A DNA stretch of 57,380 bases from Chitinophagaceae bacterium (GCA_014379965.1 JACMKU010000199.1:1-57380), one strand, 5' to 3'. Shown: positions 34,535-43,543, numbered from the stretch's first letter. A program made the numbers and translations. Notes: generated by a model not told the origin, from the letters alone.

Positions 34535-35557
34535 CTATGTTCCTTCCCTCCTGATTTGTTTAACTGTCAAGACATCCTGGCCAGTAGCGTCGCCCTTTTC
34601 CTGCAACTTTCCGAAGGCAGCCGCAGTGGCATAATCGAGGATCTCCTGGGGCGCATGTTGATTATATAATCCATAGATAAGCCCAGCCATGAAGCAATCA
34701 CCGCTGCCACTCCTATCCATCACCCCTTCACACGAAAACTCTGGTGATACATATAAAGAGTCATCCGTAAACAAGGCGGTGTAATATCTCACATGGTTTC
34801 CCGCACTGTCGAATCTAAAAGTATTGGCGACTGTCTTGCATTTAGGGAACTTTCGTATGATTTCAATTGAAGTTGTCCGTGCGTGTTCGAGGTATGCCTG
34901 CTTACTCTCCTTATCATGTATATGGGTGTCTAATGGAATACCCAGCAGGCTGTTCGCACTCCAGATATTGCCCATTAACACGTCGCATTGAGCGGCGAGC
35001 CGGCTCATCACTTCGATCGGTTGTTTGCCATACTTCCACAGCCGGGAGCGATAGTTGAGGTCCATTGAGATCAGAATGCCTTTACGTGAGGCCGCTTCAA
35101 TTCCTTCCAAACACACCTCGGCTACCTCCTCATTTAATGCCGGGCTGATAGCAGTGAAATGCAGCCATTCTACATCATGCAATACTTTGTCCCAGTCAAC
35201 CACTCCCCTCATGAGCCTTGAAAAAGAAGAGTGATCGCGGTCATACACCATGCTTCCCTTGAGGTCGGCTCCACGTTCGAGATAGTATACGCCGATGCGG
35301 TCACCGGAAAATTGTATCGATGAGGTATAAATGCCTTTGTACTCGAGATAATCAATTACATGGCGGCTCATGAAATTGTCGGGAAGAGCGGTGAAATATT
35401 TCACTGGAATGTTCCAACCAGCAAGTGCAGTGGCGACGTTGGCCTCCGCCCCACCAACATACAGCAACATTGGGTTTTTTTCGGTCATTTCTTCGGTAGA
35501 GGCCGGCGAAATTCGAAGAAGCAGTTCTCCGAAACATAGTACTTTCTTTTTGTGCAT
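34535..35557 (-). CDS. PfkB-family carbohydrate kinase, KdgK-like
   Basis: 340 aa from the ATG at 35557; the frame upstream is open but lies beyond the family start. The N-terminal KKKVLCFGELLLRISP, the sugar-binding VGGAEANVATALAGW, and the C-terminal catalytic GSGDCFMAGLIYGL (Asp base) are all PfkB features. The order and spacing resemble 2-dehydro-3-deoxygluconokinase, but the specific sugar cannot be read. It probably forms an independent transcript. The GSGD loop has Cys where Ser is common (GSGDSF), which is tolerated in the family. Confidence 0.85.
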   Translation of the reverse strand: MHKKKVLCFGELLLRISPASTEEMTEKNPMLLYVGGAEANVATALAGWNIPVKYFTALPDNFMSRHVIDYLEYKGIYTSSIQFSGDRIGVYYLERGADLKGSMVYDRDHSSFSRLMRGVVDWDKVLHDVEWLHFTAISPALNEEVAEVCLEGIEAASRKGILISMDLNYRSRLWKYGKQPIEVMSRLAAQCDVLMGNIWSANSLLGIPLDTHIHDKESKQAYLEHARTTSIEIIRKFPKCKTVANTFRFDSAGNHVRYYTALFTDDSLYVSPEFSCEGVMDRSGSGDCFMAGLIYGLYNQHAPQEILDYATAAAFGKLQEKGDATGQDVLTVKQIRREGT

Positions 35558-35680
35558 TCTTGCCGGGTGATTTATGGTTTTACCTGTACCATATCTCATC
35601 GGGTTGTTATTATATTCTCGGTTTATTGAGAATAAATGAGTTATGGCGTATTCACTCGTAAAAATACATTTGTTTACGAC

Positions 35681-35711
35681 TTGACATAGCAATCAAACTT
35701 GATTAGTTTTG
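35681..35711 (+). promoter_or_regulatory. Candidate promoter for the 36-aa ORF at 35821
   Basis: TTGACA (35681-35686), a 17-nt spacer and TAGTTTTG (35704-35711). The -7 box fits TAnnTTTG; the upstream element looks more like a classical -35. The leader would be about 100 nt. Confidence 0.35.
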
Positions 35712-35820
35712 TGGCTCCTTCCCATTCCTCCGTAAGAATCACAAAAGAATCTGTTTCGTTAATCTCCGGTATCCGCATGGAATCCTGAACCCTTTTTCCG
35801 AAACTTTAAAACTTTTGTGC

Positions 35821-35931
35821 ATGAAAAAAATCAACACTTTATTGAAGAATGAAAAAGTACAGGCTACTCTTGTAGTTGCTGGTGTTTTTCTTCTTACGGC
35901 GCTTGTATCAATCTGGGCGTACTACCAATAG
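35821..35931 (+). CDS. Putative 36-aa single-TM membrane peptide
   Basis: ATG to TAG encodes MKKINTLLKNEKVQATLVVA followed by GVFLLTALVSIWAYYQ: basic N-terminus, one hydrophobic helix of about 18 residues and an aromatic C-terminal edge, as in small bacterial membrane peptides. It is below usual annotation length. Its stop is followed after 14 nt by repeat A5, matching the placement of arms after real stops. Homology is unknown. Confidence 0.6.
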   Translation: MKKINTLLKNEKVQATLVVAGVFLLTALVSIWAYYQ

Positions 35932-35945
35932 CTGGATGTTTAGAT

Positions 35946-36079
35946 CGTTTAACGTTTAAGGGTTTAACGTTTAACGTTCTTAAGTCGATCTTGTTTTCAT
36001 TCTTCAATATGTTTGATGTTTGAAAAGCGTGACCGGATTAATGAACGTTAAACGTTAAACCCTTAAACTTTAAACGTTA
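35946..36079. repeat. Intergenic inverted repeat, GTTTAACG vocabulary (copy A5)
   Basis: The left arm is 35946-35979. The right arm is 36043-36079, whose last three bases are the stop codon of the minus-strand gene at 36077. The inner element is TTCTTAAGTCGA (35977-35988). It lies between the 36-aa ORF stop and the 36077 gene stop, again between convergent gene ends. Confidence 0.93.
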
Positions 36080-36484
36080 CTTATGCTTATGTTTCTTGCC
36101 ATGTTTATAATGCTTTCCCTTCCATTTCTGTTTGCCATTGTAAATCCGGTAGTTTGAGTAGCGAATTCGATCGTCATTGTAGTACCGATAGGCATAGGGC
36201 CTATTGATGACTACCTTATAACCCGAATAGAGATCGTAGCGAGAGTAGCGTGAAGGCAGGTGCGCTGCGAAAGTCCATCGACCGTTTGAGAGATAAATAA
36301 ACTGGCCGGTAGGCACATAATAATACGATTCAATGTCGGGCAGATAATAATAATCGGCCCTTTCATAGCCCACCGGACCCCAATCCGGCTGAGAACCGAT
36401 GTTGACATTGACCCCAACCCGTACCTGGGCATCGGCACCAGCAACCCCCAGCAAAAGGAGTGCGGCAACTGTCCATTTTTTCAT
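36077..36484 (-). CDS. Small secreted Tyr-rich basic protein
   Basis: 135 aa with a cleavable signal (MKKWTVAALLLLGVAGADA). The mature protein is Tyr-rich (ADYYYLPDIESYYYVPTGQ, RYYNDDRIRYSNYRIY) and ends in a Lys/His/Gly tail (KQKWKGKHYKHGKKHKHK) that could bind metals or anions. Secreted Tyr-rich proteins like this are common in Bacteroidota envelopes; no function is assigned. The stop codon TAA coincides with the end of repeat A5. Confidence 0.75.
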   Translation of the reverse strand: MKKWTVAALLLLGVAGADAQVRVGVNVNIGSQPDWGPVGYERADYYYLPDIESYYYVPTGQFIYLSNGRWTFAAHLPSRYSRYDLYSGYKVVINRPYAYRYYNDDRIRYSNYRIYNGKQKWKGKHYKHGKKHKHK

Positions 36485-36660
36485 AGTGTATGTTTTACTT
36501 GATTAATGTAATCCCACTGTCAAATTAAATACCATCAGCCTTAAGGAAAATATAAAAAATCGCTAAACCTAGTTTGATTCCACGCCATTCGATCTGATTC
36601 TTCTAACCCCATGTTAAAACGCTGGAATTAACGCAAACTGGCTCGATACTTTGCATTAAG

Positions 36661-36787
36661 TAGTTGATTCGGTTGATTGAGTTGATTAAAGTTGATTGAG
36701 TTGATAAAACTAAGTCAGATCGCAGACTGAGAGTTGCGAAACTTAATCAACCCAATCAACTCAATCAACCGAGTCAACTACGTCAAC
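36661..36787. repeat. Intergenic inverted repeat, GTTGATTAAG vocabulary (copy B3)
   Basis: The left arm is 36661-36706 (GTTGATTCGGTTGATTGAG units) and the right arm 36741-36787 (ACTTAATCAACCCAATCAAC, CAATCAACCGAGTCAAC). It sits between divergent starts (36484 and 36815), like copy B2, and overlaps the promoter region of the LEA14-like gene. Confidence 0.92.
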
Positions 36788-36814
36788 ATTCCTTAACATT
36801 TAAAATAAACTATT

Positions 36815-37288
36815 ATGAAACCCGTAATCTCTACTCTCTTGATCGGCCTCGCATTCCTTACCTCCTGTGGCACTTCGAATGTGAAACAACCGGAATATCG
36901 TGATGTCCGCGAGATTCGTCTCATTGAGCTGGGCGTCCTTCAATCGACTGCAGGTATCGACCTCATTTACTATAACCCCAATAACTTCAGCGTTCAACTT
37001 AGCGAAGCAAGGGGCGATGTCTATATCGACAATGCGTACATCGGTCGATTCAATCTAAGGGAGAAAGTCCAGGTAGGCAGAAATTCAGAATTTGTTGTGC
37101 CGGCTATTATTAAGCTCGATATGATTGGTGCATTGAAGAATCAGCGCGAAATATACAAGAAGAAAGAAGTGCTCCTTCGTATCGATGGCTCAGCACGGGT
37201 GAAAAAAGCAGGGATCTCGAAAGACATTCCAATCAAGTTTGAAAGCATGCAGAATATTGAAAAGTTTCGAAGTTTAGTAACTAAATAA
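36815..37288 (+). CDS. LEA14-like (WHy) lipoprotein
   Basis: 157 aa with lipoprotein signal MKPVISTLLIGLAFLTSCGT (lipobox LTSC). The mature part fits the LEA14/WHy fold of secreted Bacteroidota lipoproteins: IRLIELGVLQSTAGIDLIYYNPNNFSV, with the NPNNF motif, and VQVGRNSEFVVPAIIKLDM. It is likely anchored in the outer membrane, role unknown. The stop is followed at once by a GTCCGGAAGACGGAA array. Confidence 0.85.
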   Translation: MKPVISTLLIGLAFLTSCGTSNVKQPEYRDVREIRLIELGVLQSTAGIDLIYYNPNNFSVQLSEARGDVYIDNAYIGRFNLREKVQVGRNSEFVVPAIIKLDMIGALKNQREIYKKKEVLLRIDGSARVKKAGISKDIPIKFESMQNIEKFRSLVTK

Positions 37289-37325
37289 AGAAGACAGAAG
37301 TCCGGAAGACGGAAAAGTCTGAAAG
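37289..37325. repeat. GGAAGTCCGGAAG word array, left form only
   Basis: AGAAGACAGAAGTCCGGAAG and ACGGAAAAGTCTGAAAGACG directly follow the stop of the LEA14-like gene. The matching complementary form is at 50383-50427, in a different gap; no partner is visible in this one. Confidence 0.7.
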
Positions 37326-37412
37326 ACGATCACTACGACGCGAGTAGCCTTTTGGTTTAGTCGGAAGTGGGTTTTTCCCCTTTTAAAATTTCTGTTTTTA
37401 CACAATCGACAT

Positions 37413-37439
37413 AACCATGCCTTCGCGGCATGGTTTTTT
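37413..37439 (+). terminator. Rho-independent terminator after the LEA14-like gene
   Basis: The stem AACCATGC / GCATGGTT is followed by T5. It precedes the DUF4382 gene by about 25 bp. Confidence 0.85.
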
Positions 37440-37465
37440 CTGTTGGGTGTGAAAACTTAGTAATT

Positions 37466-37984
37466 ATGACAATCCGTAAACTTTCCGTGATAGCCGCCGC
37501 TGTGTTCTCTGCCTTGATTTTCAACTCTTGTGAGAAGGAAAACAGTTCCGGGCAGACAGACCTGAAAATCAAAATGACGGACAATCCGTTTGACGCAACT
37601 GAAGTAAACGTGGATATCCGGGAGATAAATGTGAAGATGAATGACAGTACTTCGAATTGGGTAACCCTAAACACCACTTCGGCAGTATACAATCTTCTCG
37701 ATTTCCAAAATGGTATCGACACTGTATTGGCACAAGGAATGGTTCCAACAGGCACTTTGAAGGAAATTCGTTTTGTACTTGGTGATGATAATAGCATTAT
37801 GATCGATAACGTGCTATATCCACTCACAATCCCCAGTGGCAGCGAATCTGGTCTAAAACTTAAATTGAACAAGAACCTGAATGCAACGGCAGACTCGCTC
37901 CTGATCGATTTCGACGCAGCGCTTTCAGTCATCAAGACTGGCAACGGTGAATACAAGCTGAAGCCCGTACTTAAGATCAAGTAA
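37466..37984 (+). CDS. DUF4382-domain lipoprotein
   Basis: The open frame begins at 37430, overlapping the terminator, so MTIRKLSVIAAAVFSALIFN at 37466 is the natural start (172 aa). Lipobox IFNSC (Cys22) predicts lipidation. The mature domain (TDLKIKMTDNPFDATEVNVD, VNVKMNDSTSNWVTLNTTS, TGTLKEIRFVLGDDNSIMID) matches DUF4382, a carboxypeptidase-regulatory-like beta sandwich. It is predicted at the cell surface or inner leaflet. The gene lies in its own transcript. Confidence 0.85.
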   Translation: MTIRKLSVIAAAVFSALIFNSCEKENSSGQTDLKIKMTDNPFDATEVNVDIREINVKMNDSTSNWVTLNTTSAVYNLLDFQNGIDTVLAQGMVPTGTLKEIRFVLGDDNSIMIDNVLYPLTIPSGSESGLKLKLNKNLNATADSLLIDFDAALSVIKTGNGEYKLKPVLKIK

Positions 37985-38006
37985 TGAAGACCAAAAGATA
38001 TAATCA

Positions 38007-38035
38007 AAGAGCATCCATCCGGATGCTCTTTTTTT
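38007..38035 (+). terminator. Rho-independent terminator of the DUF4382 gene
   Basis: The stem AAGAGCATCC / GGATGCTCTT is followed by T7 and a further T-rich tail. Confidence 0.9.
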
Positions 38036-38212
38036 GTGTCCATTCATTGCCTTATTTCCATTACTTAGTTCCAGGCACTCAAGCTCCCGTCATCGTACGT
38101 AAAAACACTAGTTTCCCGTAGTTTTACAGGCTGGTTTTTGGTGGATTTCCAAGGTATTTACGGTTGCCAGAGTATTGTTAATCTGATACTTTTAGGGTCT
38201 AAATTATACCTT

Positions 38213-38626
38213 ATGAAATCACAGCTACTCGCCTTTTCGACGATCTTGCTAATTACCGCTTCTTCGATAATCCCGACGCCTGTCTTCGTCTCAACAAAGG
38301 CAAAGAACACAGTAGTTTCGAATCAATCTGCTGAGTTTTCTTTCTTCCGCACGCATCGCCAACAGAAAGGCGCGGTTGCAACGTGGGCGCTTACCACTAA
38401 TACCGGTGTGCTTTATTTCCAATTACAGCGTACCTACCAGGATCCAACAGACCCATACTCTATGTGGGAAAATATAGCGACAATAGAATGCACTGCTGAA
38501 CGCACGTTCAAGTACAATGACAAGGAAGTTCTTGCGGGTCGCATTTACTATCGTGTTGTTGCCTATTTTGAAGGTGACTACAGTATTACTTCAGAGGTTT
38601 CGGACATCAAGATCGTGAGTCATTAA
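38213..38626 (+). CDS. Secreted protein with FN3-like segment
   Basis: The frame is open from 38138, but MKSQLLAFSTILLITASSII at 38213 gives a clean signal (137 aa). The mature region FFRTHRQQKGAVATWALTTN, TGVLYFQLQRTYQDPTDPY, AGRIYYRVVAYFEGDYSI reads like the fibronectin-type-III module that precedes many T9SS sorting domains. It ends 38 bp before the T9SS protein on the same strand, so the two may be co-expressed. Confidence 0.7.
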   Translation: MKSQLLAFSTILLITASSIIPTPVFVSTKAKNTVVSNQSAEFSFFRTHRQQKGAVATWALTTNTGVLYFQLQRTYQDPTDPYSMWENIATIECTAERTFKYNDKEVLAGRIYYRVVAYFEGDYSITSEVSDIKIVSH

Positions 38627-38664
38627 GACTCACATTACTTAATGCTCCCCCCGGAGCCGACACC

Positions 38665-40623
38665 ATGAAGAGACTTCTACCCATCTTTACTTTGTTATTT
38701 TTTTGTTCACCAATGGTGAAGGCGCAAATCACTTCGCCCGTAATCAGGGGAAACTTTGGGGTAGATGCAGATCTAAGGTCGAATTATTATAACGGTCTAT
38801 TGCAGGCCGGTAATGATGACTGGTATCATTTTCCGGGAACAGCGGGTATTGGACAATTCGTCATTGATACAACAGGCGCTGCAGGAATAGTAGCTCGCTA
38901 CTCAACAGATGTGGCTTTCCGAAGGACTACGTTTGCCCGCACAATGAGATATCCGGCGTACTCAGTTGTCAACAACCGGACACTTCTCGACGCCATACTT
39001 GTCCGCGATTTCCATGGAGACGATTCGACGGTATTCGCATCGGGTAGCAATAAGAACGGCGATAACCCAATAGATTGGTCCACGCCAGTGTCGCAGGGAA
39101 TTCCTGATAAGAATGATATCTTAGACATGTTTGTGCATGTAAGGAGAGCCGGGCCTAATGGTACTGACTCTCTTTGGCTTTTCGGAGGTCTCTCCCTCGA
39201 TAACACAACTGGTAATCGATACTTCGATTTCGAAATGTACCAGACGGATTTCTATTATGATAGAGCTAATCTCGAATTCGGCGGGTATGGTCCCGATGCC
39301 GGACATACAAGCTGGGAGTTCGATGCATCCGGTAATATCACCAGGGCTGGCGACATCATCCTGAGTGCAGAATACCAGAGTTCATCCTTGTCCTTCATAG
39401 AGGCGAGGATATGGATACACAAGTCCAAACTTTCAATCTCGCCCGCAGCCTTTAGCTGGAGTGGCAATTTTGATGGAGCATCGGCAGGGGCCATGTATGG
39501 TTATGCGAGTATTCAGCCTAAGACGGCCGGAACTTACTATACTGGCTTGCAATGCGCCAACAATACATGGGGTGGCCCATTTGGGATCGTGCTACAGAAT
39601 GATGTTGTCGCAACCAATTACGACGCGAAGCAGTTTGTCGAACTTTCGGTCAATCTAACCAAGCTTGGATTGGATCCTCTTACAAGACTCGGAGGTGATC
39701 CATGTGGTATGCCATTTCGTAAAGTACTTGTAAAGACAAGGGCATCGGCGTCGTTCACGGCCGAACTTAAAGACTTCGTAGCCCCCTTTGCATTCTTCGA
39801 TCCGCCCAGGGCGGCCATCGTTTCCGAGACACCATACTTATGTGCGCAAGGTTCGGTAGCGCAAATACATGTAACGAATCCTTTAATTACGTCCAGCTAT
39901 ACATGGACTACCCCTAACGGAAATATCGTCAGTGGCGCAAACGGTACTACCATCGTTGTCGACACACCGGGAACATACATCGTGACACAGCATCTGCTTG
40001 CAAGTTGCGGGGCGTATGCCACCGACACGGTTCAAATTCTCCCATTTGCTCCCTGTGAGGTTCTTAATGTGAGCCTTTTTGATTTCCAGGGTGTATCCAC
40101 TGATTTTGCAATTGCGCTTAATTGGAAAGTGACAGACAATCAACTGGTCTCCTATTTTATCATTGAGAGGAGCTGGGATGGAACTCATTTTGAATCTTTG
40201 GGAGAAATTAGAAAAACACCTTCATCAAAGCCTATAGGATCATATAATTACAAGAACGATATTAGAAATGCACAGGCGCCCTCCGCCTATTATCGAGTAA
40301 GACTTGTTTCCACTTCTGGCACAGTCAAGGTTAGCAATACCATTCGTTTCACCCTTGGAAAATTGAGCAACCAGATAGTGCTGTTTCCCAACCCGGCAAA
40401 GGACATTGTGCAGGTACAGGTATCTGCAACGTTTAATGGCAAAATGAAAACCGAAATCTTCGATCCTGCAGGTAGGCTGATATCAGTCAATCTTAGCGAT
40501 GTGTCGACAGGGATGAATGTTATCAGTCTCCAATCACTGATAGGCACACCGCCCGGAATTTACATGGCTGTAATTCGCCTCGGAAGCGAGACTTTTCGCC
40601 AGAAGATTGTCGTAGTAAAATAA
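38665..40623 (+). CDS. Secreted T9SS type-A sorting-domain protein
   Basis: 652 aa with a signal peptide (LLPIFTLLFFCSPMVKAQ) and a C-terminal domain around LFPNPAKDIVQVQVSATFNG and MKTEIFDPAGRLISVNL, ending QKIVVVK: the conserved type-IX secretion CTD. Central regions contain several short hydrophobic/polar beta strands. The Cys-containing LCAQGSVAQIHVTNP and the DNQLVSYFIIERSWDGTHF segment look like adhesion/FN3-type modules. Export through T9SS to the cell surface is predicted. The substrate or adhesion target is unknown. Confidence 0.88.
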   Translation: MKRLLPIFTLLFFCSPMVKAQITSPVIRGNFGVDADLRSNYYNGLLQAGNDDWYHFPGTAGIGQFVIDTTGAAGIVARYSTDVAFRRTTFARTMRYPAYSVVNNRTLLDAILVRDFHGDDSTVFASGSNKNGDNPIDWSTPVSQGIPDKNDILDMFVHVRRAGPNGTDSLWLFGGLSLDNTTGNRYFDFEMYQTDFYYDRANLEFGGYGPDAGHTSWEFDASGNITRAGDIILSAEYQSSSLSFIEARIWIHKSKLSISPAAFSWSGNFDGASAGAMYGYASIQPKTAGTYYTGLQCANNTWGGPFGIVLQNDVVATNYDAKQFVELSVNLTKLGLDPLTRLGGDPCGMPFRKVLVKTRASASFTAELKDFVAPFAFFDPPRAAIVSETPYLCAQGSVAQIHVTNPLITSSYTWTTPNGNIVSGANGTTIVVDTPGTYIVTQHLLASCGAYATDTVQILPFAPCEVLNVSLFDFQGVSTDFAIALNWKVTDNQLVSYFIIERSWDGTHFESLGEIRKTPSSKPIGSYNYKNDIRNAQAPSAYYRVRLVSTSGTVKVSNTIRFTLGKLSNQIVLFPNPAKDIVQVQVSATFNGKMKTEIFDPAGRLISVNLSDVSTGMNVISLQSLIGTPPGIYMAVIRLGSETFRQKIVVVK

Positions 40624-40630
40624 TCCCCTC

Positions 40631-41320
40631 CTATCTAAATTTCCTTTCCTCTACCCTCCCATCAGGGAATCCAATTAATGCACGAGTTGCCAGGTGTATG
40701 AACAGCCCCGTCTCTACAACTCCCGGAATATTATGTAGGAACAAATCAAGCTCCATTGGGTTGGAAATCCTCTCGTAATTACAATCAAGTATGTAATGAC
40801 CATGATCGGTGATGAAAGGAGCATCGGCCTTTTCCCTTAGTATACATGATTTGCATTCACCTGAAGCAAGTATACGTTTCGCAACATTCTTATATCCAAA
40901 AGGGATCACCTCTACTGGCAAGGGAAATTGACCCAACTGTGTGACATGTTTCGTGTAATCGGCGATTATGATCAATTCCTGCGACGCTGCGGCAACTATT
41001 TTCTCTTGCAACAGAGCGCCTCCGCCCCCTTTGATCAATTGGCCAAAAGGATCAATCTCATCAGCCCCATCAATAGTAAGCAGCAGCGCGTCTACATCGT
41101 TGAGGTCAACGACCGAAATACCAATCTTCCGTACCAACTCGGCAGTCTTTAGCGATGTGGGAACGACAGTCAGTACAAAACCTTGGGCTACCCTTTCTGC
41201 CAATTCCTTTATGAGCCATTCTACGGTGGACCCCGTACCCAGGCCAATGGTCATACCCGGTTCGATGAGATCTAACGCATGGCGCGCTACATTCCTTTTT
41301 ATGATGTCTACTTCCGTCAT
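40631..41320 (-). CDS. rpiA: Ribose-5-phosphate isomerase A
   Basis: 229 aa, pentose-phosphate pathway, cytosol. GLGTGSTVEWLIKEL near the N-terminus, LLTIDGADEIDPFGQ (catalytic Asp/Glu region) and IKGGGGALLQEKIVA (phosphate-binding GGG and catalytic Glu) are all present. ATG at 41320. It is convergent with the T9SS gene, leaving only a 7-bp gap, and divergent from the membrane protein at 41425. Confidence 0.95.
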   Translation of the reverse strand: MTEVDIIKRNVARHALDLIEPGMTIGLGTGSTVEWLIKELAERVAQGFVLTVVPTSLKTAELVRKIGISVVDLNDVDALLLTIDGADEIDPFGQLIKGGGGALLQEKIVAAASQELIIIADYTKHVTQLGQFPLPVEVIPFGYKNVAKRILASGECKSCILREKADAPFITDHGHYILDCNYERISNPMELDLFLHNIPGVVETGLFIHLATRALIGFPDGRVEERKFR

Positions 41321-41424
41321 CGCATTAAAATTAGGATTTTATCACCGCCTCGAATTCCCTTTATGAGGATTAAGAATCGAAACAAACCAGTACTTTAGTA
41401 TTCGGTAAAACACCGAAACTGATC

Positions 41425-41817
41425 ATGAACTGGTTCCTAATATCACTCCTTTCATCCTTTGGCCTAATCATGGGACTGTTAGCGATAAATGGGTACACGC
41501 AGAAAATCGAACCCATTCTCTGGCTGCTCATGACCATTTTCGCGACGCTGGTTCTGTCTAAGAATAACGCTTATAAGCCATTTCTTCATGGCCTATTGAT
41601 CGGACTGGCCTGGGGGATTCTAAATGGCTTCATACAATCGCTGTTCTTCGACTCTTATATGGCGAACAACCCTTTGTTGAGGAAGAACTTCGACAAAGTA
41701 ACGTTCATGCCTCCGAGATACTTTCCGCTCCTTACGGGCCCAATTATGGGTCTGGTAGCCGGTGGAGTGCTGGGTGGTCTGACAATTTTAATCAGGCGGA
41801 TTTTCCCTGCCACCTGA
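41425..41817 (+). CDS. Small membrane protein, three to four TM helices
   Basis: 130 aa, ATG at 41425. Helical segments WFLISLLSSFGLIMGLLA, ILWLLMTIFATLVL, FLHGLLIGLAWGILNGFIQS and LLTGPIMGLVAGGVLGGLTI are readable, separated by short polar loops with charged ends, typical of small integral membrane proteins. No family is recognised. It lies 48 bp upstream of the next gene and may be co-transcribed. Confidence 0.75.
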   Translation: MNWFLISLLSSFGLIMGLLAINGYTQKIEPILWLLMTIFATLVLSKNNAYKPFLHGLLIGLAWGILNGFIQSLFFDSYMANNPLLRKNFDKVTFMPPRYFPLLTGPIMGLVAGGVLGGLTILIRRIFPAT

Positions 41818-41865
41818 GTTCATGCAACGATAGGTGGAATCTGATTGTCAGCTAAACAAAAAACT

Positions 41866-42252
41866 ATGTATAGAAAAATCTTCCTGGTTATGATCGTGGC
41901 GGTAACCCTGGCAGGTGGATGTAGAAAGGAAAAAGCAGATGCCGGCTGTAAGGAATTGCGACAGGGGATCTTAGACAAGGATGACGCACGTGTGAGAGCG
42001 GAGATCACGGGCTACCTCTTAAGCCTGCCTACGCGGACCTACTCCGATCAGACCTTGAACGCTCTAGTTGACGCGATAAACAATAAATGTGGTAACATCG
42101 CATCTATTCTTTGTTTCGACTGCATCGATACCTATCCTTCTCAATCGGAAATCAGTATAAGCTATCAGATGGGGGGAAATACAATTGTGGGAATTATCGA
42201 TTTGAGTTATGATTCAAACCACCAGATGATTTTCAGGAATCTGCATGAATAA
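41866..42252 (+). CDS. Small lipoprotein, unknown
   Basis: The frame is open from 41845; MYRKIFLVMIVAVTLAGGCR at 41866 gives a type-II signal with lipobox LAGGC (128 aa). The mature part is Cys-containing (CKELRQGILDKDDARVRAEI, ILCFDCIDTYPSQSEI) with no recognised domain. It ends 21 bp from the convergent oxidoreductase stop, with no repeat between them. Confidence 0.75.
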   Translation: MYRKIFLVMIVAVTLAGGCRKEKADAGCKELRQGILDKDDARVRAEITGYLLSLPTRTYSDQTLNALVDAINNKCGNIASILCFDCIDTYPSQSEISISYQMGGNTIVGIIDLSYDSNHQMIFRNLHE

Positions 42253-42273
42253 TTTTCGATCTCCTTGCCGACA

Positions 42274-43428
42274 TCAAATTGCTATTCTTTCACCGGTCTT
42301 CATGGCCTTGTAAATCGCCTGAAGTAATTTAACGTCTCTTCTTCCCATTTCACCCGGCACTTGTGTCTGTCGCTTATTGCGGATCGCATCTGCGAAATCA
42401 TCCATTTGCCTGGCCTGTTGATTCACTCTTGGAAAATCCATCTTTCCTTCTGTTGTCCTTCCCTGTTGACCCGAATAACCATATGCCGATGTCAATTCGA
42501 AAGAGCCTTTCTCGGCTTCCGCTTTCAGAAAGTTATAACCTTCCGCGTAGCTCGTTTTTCCATCGGCGATAAGACCGCCGGGAAATTCAAACTGCCAGGT
42601 CAATGACTGTTCAACCTCACTAAATCTTTCAAGATCTGTCTTGGCACCTTCCTGTGCACGTACCGCGATTGGTTCCATCCCTGTTGTATAACACATCCCC
42701 TGAATACAATAAATGCCAACGTCCATCAACGGTCCACCTCCCGAAAGAGCCTTCTTCAATCTCCATTGGTTCTTGTCTCCGGCGGTAAAAGCAAAGCCAG
42801 CACTCATTTTTTTCAGATTGCCATATACCTTCTGCTGACCCAGGCGTGCCATCTCCTTATTGTAGGGTTCGAAGTGAAGTCTATATCCAATCGATAACAT
42901 CTTGCCCGCCGCATTGCACGCAGCGATCATTCGGTCGCAATCATCAACAGTGACTGCCATGGGTTTCTCACAGATGACATGTTTACCTGCTTTCGCCGCA
43001 CGTACAACGTACTCAGCATGCATCGCATTTGGCAGCACAACATACACGATATCGATATCGGGATTATCCTTAATAGTGTCGAAATTTTCATAGTTGTAGA
43101 TACTCTTCTCGGGAATATCATACCTACTCTTCCATGTATCGGCCTTTGCTGGCGTTCCCGTTACAATTCCTGCGAGATAGCAGTTTTGTGTTTCCCTCAA
43201 CGCCGGGCCAAGTTGCCCGGAGCTATAACCGCCGAGTCCAACGAGCGCTACGCCAAGTTTTTTCTGATTGCTCTTATCGACAGAGTCTTTATTGGTTTTG
43301 TCTTTATTGTCATCGCATGAGTAAATCAAAGCGGCTCCGTTCATGGCCAACGCCGCCATTCCTGCCTGAATGGACAGGTCGTGAAGAAATTTTCTCCTTG
43401 AATAACTGCCGATAACTTTCTTATTCAT
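42274..43428 (-). CDS. Exported Gfo/Idh/MocA-family oxidoreductase
   Basis: 384 aa. The N-terminus has a Tat-like region (SYSRRKFLHDLSIQAGMAAL), so the enzyme is probably exported folded with its cofactor bound. The Rossmann start LGVALVGLGGYSSGQLGPAL, the EKPMAV motif, and the C-terminal GGGPLMDVGIYCIQGMCYTT are typical of the glucose-fructose oxidoreductase family. NADP-dependent sugar oxidation is the family role; the sugar here is unknown. Confidence 0.87.
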   Translation of the reverse strand: MNKKVIGSYSRRKFLHDLSIQAGMAALAMNGAALIYSCDDNKDKTNKDSVDKSNQKKLGVALVGLGGYSSGQLGPALRETQNCYLAGIVTGTPAKADTWKSRYDIPEKSIYNYENFDTIKDNPDIDIVYVVLPNAMHAEYVVRAAKAGKHVICEKPMAVTVDDCDRMIAACNAAGKMLSIGYRLHFEPYNKEMARLGQQKVYGNLKKMSAGFAFTAGDKNQWRLKKALSGGGPLMDVGIYCIQGMCYTTGMEPIAVRAQEGAKTDLERFSEVEQSLTWQFEFPGGLIADGKTSYAEGYNFLKAEAEKGSFELTSAYGYSGQQGRTTEGKMDFPRVNQQARQMDDFADAIRNKRQTQVPGEMGRRDVKLLQAIYKAMKTGERIAI

Positions 43429-43442
43429 ACAAGCCTCCTTAG

Positions 43443-43543
43443 TCGTTTAACGTTTAAGGTTTAATGTTTCTTCAGTATAATAAGCCAACTGAAAGTTTCA
43501 TCGAAAATCAGAACGTTAACCGTTAAACCTTAAACGTTAAACG
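43443..43543. repeat. Intergenic inverted repeat, GTTTAACG vocabulary (copy A6)
   Basis: The left arm is 43443-43472 (GTTTAACGTTTAAGG) and the right arm 43511-43543 (AACGTTAACCGTTAAACC). The inner element is TCGAAAATCAGAACG at 43501-43515. It lies between the start of the Gfo gene and the stop of the gene at 43572. Confidence 0.9.
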
